Assembly (NCBI GenBank): GCA_019637115.1
Contig: JAHBWH010000040.1
Span: forward strand, 1-52,011
Direction: 5' to 3'
Length of the DNA stretch: 52,011 nt
DNA from: Myxococcales bacterium
Lineage (GTDB): Bacteria; Myxococcota_A; Polyangia; Polyangiales; Houyiibacteriaceae
The translations under genes were made by a program, and so were the position numbers. Within the stretch, counting starts at the first letter, position 1; each line of letters opens with the position of its first letter. The notes under the pieces are model-generated. The model was given only the letters and a program-made list of their open reading frames with translations. It was not told where the DNA came from and did no database searches. Shown here piece by piece: positions 45,443-52,011 of this stretch.

Positions 45443-48015
45443 TCACACGAACGGCCGCCTCCGCCGCCGAACGAGCCCAAGCGCGACGAGCGCCGCGAAG
45501 AGCCCGCCGGCGCCGTCCCCCGTGGCGCGACAGCCGCAGCCGCCGCCTCCGGCGTCCCCCATGCCGCCATCGCCCAGGCCCGCGTCCGGCGGGAGGCTCG
45601 GCGTGGCCACGACCCGAACGAGGATCGCCGCCTCGGCGACGCGGCCGCTGGCGTCGCGCACGCGCGCCTTGAAGCGCCGCGGTCCGAGCTCGTCGAAGGT
45701 GATCGCGCGGGGCGTGACCGCGCCGTAGCCCGTGTCCCACGAACCATCGTAGTCGTCATCCCATCGGATCTGCAGCGCGTCCCCGTCCGGGTCGCTCGCG
45801 ACGGGCACGAGCTGCACCTCGGCGCCGCGCACGACCTCCGCCGGTTCGACGCGGAGCGAGAGCGTGGGCGCGCGACCAAGCCGGGTGCCGTCGAGCGCGC
45901 CCGAGGCGTCGAGTCGTCCGTAGCCGTAGTCGTCGTTCGGGACGACGCCCGTCACCGCGTCAGCCTCGGCCGTCTCGCGAAGGCGATCGAGCACGGCCTC
46001 GCCACGCAGCGGGCCACGCTCGACGAGGAGCGCGGCCACACCCGCGACGTGGGGGCCCGCGCCCGACGTGCCACCGAAGACCCAATAGGAGGCCTCGGGC
46101 GCGATGACGAAGCCGGGAGCCGAGGGGTAGAAATCGCCCGCCCCGAGGACGGACCACGGGTTGTCGGGCGCGACGATGCCCAGGCTGCCGAAGCCGTCGA
46201 TGCGGGGACCGCGCGCCGAGTAGGTGCGCACGGTGCCCTCGGCGACGTCGTCGGGGCGGGCGTACCACGGGCCGTCGGCCGCGGCGTACGACGGCACCGA
46301 GCCGACGCCCAAGCAGCGGTCGGCCGTGGCGGGCGCCGCGATCGTGGAGCGATCCGTAGCGACCTCGGCGTCCCACGCCGCGCCGAGCGCGAAGCCCGAG
46401 GCGTTGTCGGAGAGGAAGGCGTCGACGCTCGCGGCGGCGGCGCCGTCGGCGCGGCGCACGCGGAGCGCCCAATCACCCGAGGGGATCTCGGCGTCGAAGC
46501 TGTAGACGACGTGATAGACGTGGTTGAAGCCGCGGCTCGTCGCGCGCTCGACGCGCCAGACGAGCGCGCCGGCCGGCGTGATGCGCGTCGGCTCCTCGAG
46601 CGGGACGTCCGCGACGGTGCCGTCGGGGAGGACGAGCGCGATCGCGACCTCGTCGCTCGTGCGATGCAGCGCCGAGATCTCGAGCTGCATGATGCCCGCC
46701 GGGACGTGGAAGGGGACGTCGCGGACGCCCGAGACCTCGACGTACGCGTGCTTGCGGGAGCCGCCGATGTTCCCGGCCGGGCAGACGTGCGTGACGCCCC
46801 GCTCGAGCGCGCTCGCGTCGATGAGCGCGGAGACCGCGTCCGAGCCGTCGAGCGCGCTGCGGGTCCAGTCGACGTACTCGTGGAGCACGACGTCGGGCTC
46901 GTGGCCGAGCACGTAGAAGAGCGGCTCGGTCTGGTCCTCGCTCACCGAGAAGGTCTGCACCATCTCGGCGAGCGGCGCGATGCCGACGGAGCGCCGGCCG
47001 ACGAGCGGGACGTCGCCGACGAGGATGCCCGCGACCCCGCTGCCGTGCGCGGTGTCGGCGTAGCCGAAGAGGCCCCCCGTATAGTCGCGACGCAGCGAGG
47101 AGAGATCGACGCCGCGGCGGTACTCGTGCTGGTGCGGGAGCCCGTACTCGAGGTTCACCCAGACCGCTCGGAACTTCGAGGTGCCGAGCCGGACGAGGCG
47201 CTCTTCGGGGTCGAGCGCCCCGTCGAGGTCGAGGTCGTCCGCCACGAAGAGAGGCTCGCCGAAGGCAGGGTCGTCGTCGCCGAAGCCAGCGAGCGCGCCG
47301 AAGTCGCGCTCACCGTTGCCGTTGGTGTCGAGGTAGAGCCAGTCGACCGAGGGGTCGAAGGCGGCGCGCCGCAGCGAGCGCGTGTCCCGGCGCTCGAGGT
47401 CGACGTAGGCGATGGGGAGCGTGCGGGCGACCTCGGTCGGATCGATGACGCCGTCCCCGTCGAGGTCGATGCCGTCGACGTCGGGGGTGAAGCGGCCGTC
47501 GCCGTCGACGTCGATCCAGTCGTACCAGCCAGCGTCAGCGTGGAAGAACGCGGGGTGGAAGACGTCCGGCGCCGTGTCGATGTCGGCGATGAGCACGCCT
47601 CGGCCCATGAGCCGCTCGACGTCGCCGACGCCCCGAGCGCCCTCGAGGGCGATGCGTTCGGCGGAGCGCGCGAGCGGAGAGGGCCCCGTGGGTGCGGGGC
47701 GATGAACGCGCGCGACGATCGAGAGCGTCGCGAGCGCGCCGAGGTTCGCTGGGGAGATCCGACCCGAGACGAAGCGCCCGTGCGCGAGTGGCCGCCCGTT
47801 CACGTCTCGCACGCGGAGGCCCCGCTGCGCGAGCGCCGCGAGGGCGGAGGCGTCGACGGGTCCGTGAAGCTCGATCACGACCGGTTCGTCGAGCGAACGC
47901 AGCGAGGGGACGCCGTGGAGCCACGCCGGCGCGGGGGCGCGGCCTGCGCACGAACGAGGCTGGCGGAGCTCGCGATCAAGAGGAGAGAGAGCGCCAAGCG
48001 GTGCCAAGAGTCCAT
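45443..48015 (-). CDS. Subtilisin-like protease with MYXO-CTERM anchor, one apparent frameshift
   Basis: A secreted S8-family endopeptidase. The triad is Asp in IADIDTAPD, His in TAHGSGVAGI and Ser in GGTSGAGPHVAGVAALL. Asp-rich calcium-like loops (DVDGDGRFTPDVDG, DLDGDGVIDPTE) are inserted between Asp and His. A C-terminal domain precedes GGGCGCRATGD, a helix and RRRRRPFV (MYXO-CTERM). The signal peptide MDSWHRLALSLLLIASSASLVRA starts at ATG 48015 but is in another frame from the protease. One extra base in the run of five G at 47933-47937 (C on the coding strand) would join them into AAPPAPAWLHGV. The uninterrupted frame to 48238 has no usable signal. A sequencing error, a recent mutation or a slippery site are all possible. 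Confidence 0.85.
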
Positions 48016-48116
48016 GTCGCGTCGCGAGCCAGCACGCCGCATGCCAACGCCTCTTGCGCCGAACGTACGGCGCGACGCACGCACCGGTGCGCGCGACCGC
48101 TCGGTCCGTCAATCCG

Positions 48117-49942
48117 CTATCGGTGTCGGGGCCTCTCCCGGCGCTTCGAACGCGCGCGCGCACCGAGAAGCGCGACGAACGCGGAGAGCGCCCACGGGGC
48201 CGGCGCGGCTCCACCCTCGGAGACTGCGCAGAGGCCACCGCCGCTCGAGCGGCCGAAGTCCGGCGGGGGCGGCAGGGCAGCCGGCGCCGGAGTCACGTCG
48301 CCCTCGTCCCCAGCGGGCCCCTGCGCCACCGGCGACGCCAGGCTCGTGACCGCGGGAGGCGGCGGGTCGAGCTTCACCTCGAGCTTCTCCTCGAGGGGCG
48401 GCGGAGGCGCGGGCGGCCAGCCCGCAGGGGCGCGCGAGCCGGGCGTGATGCCGAGCGAGGGGATGGGATCGGCGAGGACCTCGCCCGGCCAGAGATCGCG
48501 GCGCGCCTCCCACATCGACTCCGCCGTCGCGAAGCGCCGAGCGACGTTGCGTTGTTGCGCCTCGCTCGCGCAGCCGGGGTGCTCGACCACGTACTGCACG
48601 TGGAAGCCGCTCTCGCCCGAGGCCGCGTGGGTGTTGAGCGGCGCGTGTCGCCAGCGTCGCGTCATCCGGAGCGGCGTCGCGGCGCGCTGGAGCACGAGGT
48701 CGTCGCGGAGGTCGGTGCCATAACGATGGCGGATGCGGCTGACCGTCCACCGCCGACGGTCGGAGGCGTCGGTGCGCCCAGTGCTCGACGCGACCATCGC
48801 TCCGAAGGGCCTGACGTCGGCGGGTCGCACGTGGCGCCCGACCAGGTGCGCGTACTCGGCGACCGCGGCGCCGGGCGTCCGACGAAAGAGCTCGTCCGTG
48901 ATCGCGTTGTAGAGCTCCGCGAACGAGCCCCGCGCGTCGCGGCGCATGCGCAGATCCGTCGGCGCCTCGACGTTGGGCCGGTTGGCGACGACGAAACGCC
49001 CCTCGGGACCACCGCGCCCTCCTCGATCGGCAGATCGCGTGTGCCGTCGGCGTGCACGAGCGCGGTGACGTCGAGGGTGGCCGCGCTCCGCTGACGCGCC
49101 TCGATCGCGCGGGCCTGATCGGGGTCGAGCGCGCCGAGCGGGCCGTGCCCGCCGGCGAAGCGGTGCGAGGCCGCGAGGTGCTCCGTCGGGACCCCGCTCG
49201 CGCTCCGGAGAGGCTCGGGGGGCATGTGGCAGCCGCGGCAGTCGACGGCGGCGACGTCGTCGAGGCGCTGCGCGTGCTGATCGCCCCACGCGGAGCCGCG
49301 CCACGCGCCGGCCTCATCCAGCCCGAAGAGGTGCGTCGTCCCACCAGTGTGGGTGCCGAGGAAGCCGCGATGACAGCTCGCGCAGAGCCCCGGCGTGCGC
49401 AGCGGCGCAGGGCTGAGGCGCGCGCGGTGCGCGGCGACCTCCGCGGGGACGTTCGGGTCGGGGATGGGGACGGACGCCGTCGAGAGCGTGTAGCTCGCGT
49501 TCCCGTCGGCGCGCGTCTCGACGATCCCGTGACAGACGAGGCAGGTCACGCCCGCGAGCGTGAGCGGGTCGTCCGGCTCGATCGGCGCGTCCATCGCGCC
49601 AGCGACGAGCATCACGGGGTCGTGGCACCCCGCACAATGCCGGCTGGCTTCGACGCCCACCTCGGCGCGGACCCGGTCGACGACCGCACGATACCAGGGG
49701 TTGTCGAACGACGAGCGCGCGTGCGCGCTGGCCGCGTGTTGGGCGGCAGCGTCACGGTGACACTCCGCGCACCGCGCGACGTCGGTGAGGAGCGCGACGT
49801 CCGCGTCCCGCTCGGCGAGCCGGGCCTGGGAGGGGGAGAGATCGACGGCCGCAGAGTCGGCCGGACTCGACCCCGTCGAGCAAGCCAACCACCACACGAA
49901 CCCGATCGCACACCAGCTCCGCACGCGCCTCCCTCCGGCCAT
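48117..49942 (-). CDS. Pentahaem c-type cytochrome with MYXO-CTERM-like tail, one apparent frameshift
   Basis: The first frame (from ATG 49942) has a lipoprotein-type signal (GFVWWLACSTG) and five haem sites: CAECH, CAGCH, CLVCH, CASCH and CRGCH. It then turns low-complexity after LPIEEGAVV. The other frame continues sensibly as EGRFVVANRPNVEAPTDLRMRRDARGSFAELYNAITDELF and ends GGGLCAVSEGG, a hydrophobic segment and RSKRRERPRHR, a MYXO-CTERM-like anchor. One extra base in the GGG at 49005-49007 would join both. The protein is likely periplasmic or outer-surface and acts in electron transfer. It lies directly upstream of the subtilase gene on the same strand (101-bp gap). Confidence 0.8.
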
Positions 49943-50073
49943 GTTGGAGACGCTCGACGCGCTCCGAGGAGCTACGACACCATGGCCGCCCGACCCCGCG
50001 TGCCTCCGAGCGAGAGAAACGTGACCACGATTCGGTCACCGGCCCGGTATCTGCGCGCCGGTCCGTTGGGCGT

Positions 50074-50718
50074 TCACGTCATCGCCGCGCGGGCCGCAGC
50101 GAGCCACGCCTCCGGGCGTTCATCCACGGACGCGAAGCCCGGGAAGCCCGCCCACGCGAGCGCACGTCGGAGGTGTGCGAGCAGGGTCTCGTTGGCGCCC
50201 TCCAGCGACGGATCCTCCGCATCGGCCGGCAGCCAGATCGTGAGCATGCCGCTGGAATAGCCCGCCTTGCCGAGCGCATCAGGGGCCAGGTGGAGGGCGA
50301 GCGGGGCGTCGTCGTGCTCTTCGAGCGCGTCGGCGATCACGTGCGCGGCGGGGGCGATCACCAGCGGGTCGGCGAGCCACACCGGCTCGCGCGCGCCCTT
50401 CGCGTGGAGGTCGGTCGCGCGTGCCCAATCGGGGTGATGGCCGCGGAGATCGACCGCGCCCGCCGTTCGCCAGAAGGTCGCGAGCACGGGCGGCAGCGGG
50501 AGGTGCTTCTCGAGCCGCGCGAGCGCCTTGCGATCCGCCGCGGTGGGCGCCGTCAGCGCGCGCCGGGGCTCGGCGAAGCGATAGCCCGTCGTCTTCAAGA
50601 AGGTCACGAGCCGTCGTAGCGCCGCGCCGAGGGCCTCCATCTCCGCGATCCACGCGTCCGCGTCTCGCAGCCAGATCGCGCGTCTTCGGACCGCCGGATG
50701 GAGCTGCTCGACCGTCAT
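50074..50718 (-). CDS. SMI1/KNR4-like domain protein
   Basis: A 214-residue protein with the SMI1/KNR4 (SUKH-like) pattern: ADRKALARLEKHLPLPPVLATFWRTAGAVDLRGHH, a central strand region (REPVWLADPLVIAPAAHVIADALEEHDDAPLALHLAPDALGKAG) and a C-terminal helix (ETLLAHLRRALAWAGFPGF). In many bacteria this fold provides immunity to polymorphic toxins; no toxin gene is adjacent, though a decayed HNH gene lies upstream. The long frame from 51879 runs into it, but ATG 50718 begins a normal-sized protein and the sequence just before it is not protein-like. Confidence 0.75.
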   Translation of the reverse strand: MTVEQLHPAVRRRAIWLRDADAWIAEMEALGAALRRLVTFLKTTGYRFAEPRRALTAPTAADRKALARLEKHLPLPPVLATFWRTAGAVDLRGHHPDWARATDLHAKGAREPVWLADPLVIAPAAHVIADALEEHDDAPLALHLAPDALGKAGYSSGMLTIWLPADAEDPSLEGANETLLAHLRRALAWAGFPGFASVDERPEAWLAAARAAMT

Positions 50719-50842
50719 CGGGAGCTGGATCCCCAGTTCGAGCGACGCGCCGTGCGTACGGCGGACCGACCGGCAAAAGCAGTTATCGCTGAGCACGCTC
50801 TCTCCTCCGTGTCCGAAGTGTCGGCCGAACACACGCCAGGCG

Positions 50843-51879
50843 CTACGCCCGCGGCTCGCGGCGCTCGCGCCCCTCGACGATGAGGATCGGCGTCCGCCCG
50901 AGCTCCCACCGCAGGTTCGGGGCCTCGCCGCGGATGCGCAGGCGAGTGCCGCGGACGGAGCCGAGCGAAGCGCTTCCACGAATGTCGGTGCCGTCGACAG
51001 CACCGCGTCGACGAAGCCGTCGCGCGTCGGAGTCGGAAGCGCCGCGGACGCCTTCGAGTGGATCGCGTCGACGCATCCGTCATCGGCGGAGTTGTCGGCG
51101 GAAGTCCCGAACATCTGAGACGCACCTGTAGAAGACGGGAAAACTCCGACCTCGGCGTCGAGGAGCGTGTCCTCCGCATCCTCGCGAGGGGCCCGCAGCA
51201 TCCGAGCGACGAGGGCGAGGCCCGACGGTCGCTCCGCGTCGGCCAGTATGGACCGGGCGTCGTCGCCCAAGGTCCCGAACATCTGAGACGACTCGGTGGG
51301 AGCCGAGAAATCTGCGCACGGAGCGCAGACATCCTCGTCGAGCGAGCCACCGTTCGCGAGCTGCCGAGAGTGCTCAGGCACCGCGTCATCCGCCGCCACG
51401 CCGGCCCACCGCGCCGCCTCGACGCCCGAGACCACCGCGACGACCGCCTCGGCGTGCGGCGCGTCGGCGAGCCGGCCGATCAAGGCGCGCAGCGAGGCGC
51501 CCGAGAGCGTGTCGCGCTCCACCCGCCAGAGCTCCTCGAGCACCTCGGGGTCGGGGGGCCTGAGCGGCCCGCGCCCGCCGAAGAGCCGCGCCGAGAGCTC
51601 GACGACCTCGATCTCCTCGCGCAGGTGTTTGTACGTCCGCTGACGCGCGCGCTCGATCCACGCCGCGACCGTCGAAGGCCGCGCGACCCGCGCGATGAGC
51701 TGCGCGACGCTGCTGCCGATGCGACCGCTGCGCACGGCGGCGTCGAGCGCGGGCAGCCGCCGCCCCTCTCGCGCGAGCATCATCCAGCCTTTCACCGCGG
51801 CCGCCGAGGTGCCGGGTCGGCCGGGACGCAGCCTGAGGGCGGGAGAAGCGGGCTTGAACGGCTCGTCGTCGGACATCAT
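50843..51879 (-). pseudogene. Decayed HNH endonuclease-like gene
   Basis: The first 190 residues resemble the helical N-terminal region of myxobacterial DUF222/HNH-type proteins (LREGRRLP-like segment, GRIGSSVAQLIARVARPSTVAAWIERARQRT, KHLREEIEVVEL). The HNH core with its Cys and His residues is missing. Instead there are acidic, low-complexity segments including SSQMFGT and GASQMFGT, encoded by a duplicated 17-bp DNA motif. Near 51000 a second frame gives RLRIRGEAPNLRWELGRTPILIVEG, which resembles the sequence that normally follows the HNH core, and it stops at 50843. A deletion plus a frameshift is the simplest reading. Confidence 0.55.
51105..51289. repeat. Two copies of a 17-bp motif TCCCGAACATCTGAGAC
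   Basis: Exact copies lie at 51105-51121 and 51273-51289 in the same orientation inside the decayed HNH gene, both read as SQMFGT on the coding strand. Neighbouring bases differ, so these are short dispersed repeats and not a recent large duplication. Confidence 0.65.
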
Positions 51880-51948
51880 CGGACCTCGGGGTCGAGCAGC
51901 GTGCTCGACTCTGCGGAAGTCGCGTGCGGTCCGGGGTTTGGGGCGGGC

Positions 51949-52011
51949 TCAGCTCAGGACGTCGTCGAGGGTCGACGCGAAGAGGACCCGTTCGGTGAAG
52001 CGGTCGAGCTC
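51949..52011 (-). CDS. C-terminal end of a further gene (partial)
   Basis: An open frame enters from the right edge and gives 20 residues, ELDRFTERVLFASTLDDVLS, before TGA at 51951-51949. The sequence is protein-like and codon use fits its neighbours. Too little is present to name it; the pattern of a helical C-terminus with VLFASTLDD is not diagnostic. Confidence 0.5.
   Translation of the reverse strand, partial: ELDRFTERVLFASTLDDVLS

Overview
This is a very GC-rich chromosomal segment with the hallmarks of a predatory-type Myxococcota, most likely the order Polyangiales (Sandaracinaceae-like). That placement is inferred from gene families, not from a marker gene. The evidence is: C-terminal MYXO-CTERM anchors (Gly-Cys motif, one membrane helix, Arg cluster), a Myxococcus-type Cys-rich CGDG...C repeat, a TIGR02265-like myxobacterial protein, many secreted Cys-rich lipoproteins, eukaryote-like Ser/Thr kinases and several multihaem cytochromes. 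No rRNA, tRNA, CRISPR, transposase or prophage gene was seen.

Layout. 0.1-10 kb: a trypsin-like protease fused in frame to a lipoprotein, a small lipoprotein, ArgJ (arginine biosynthesis), a DUF1996 lipoprotein, a CAP-domain protein, a von Willebrand A lipoprotein and a double cyclic-nucleotide-binding protein. 10-12.1 kb: an unusual non-coding island of hexanucleotide arrays and long hairpins around a single four-helix-bundle (23S intervening-sequence/Avd-like) gene. 12.2-24.5 kb: a beta-propeller dihaem cytochrome, a lipoprotein with twelve Cys-rich repeats, a DUF4240 protein, a membrane-anchored phosphatase, an MsbA-like ABC exporter, a CWC zinc-binding-type miniprotein, a lipoprotein and an SO_2930/TIGR03806-type dihaem cytochrome. 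24.9-30.8 kb: a same-strand set of a CrtC/AttH lipocalin-like protein, a carotenoid-desaturase-like FAD oxidoreductase, a TIGR02265-like protein and a PAS hybrid histidine kinase. 30.8-37.5 kb: a DUF4388-DnaJ-TPR protein, a Dph6-like ATP pyrophosphatase, an octahaem cytochrome, a NifU-C-like protein and a DppD-DppF fusion ATPase. 37.7-52 kb: an IgGFc-binding-type lipoprotein, DUF924, two divergent Ser/Thr kinases, a Uma2 nuclease-fold protein, an unknown anchored protein, a MYXO-CTERM subtilase and a MYXO-CTERM pentahaem cytochrome (each broken by one apparent missing base), an SMI1/KNR4-like protein, a decayed HNH gene and the last codons of a further gene.

Together the genes describe an envelope-centred life style: secreted proteases, surface adhesin-like lipoproteins, periplasmic electron transfer and kinase signalling. 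Two window-wide patterns stand out. First, at least nine genes have a TAnnnT box ending 6-9 nt before the start codon and no ribosome-binding site, which fits leaderless transcription. Second, degenerate hexamer-repeat DNA recurs in the larger non-coding gaps, most densely around the four-helix-bundle gene.
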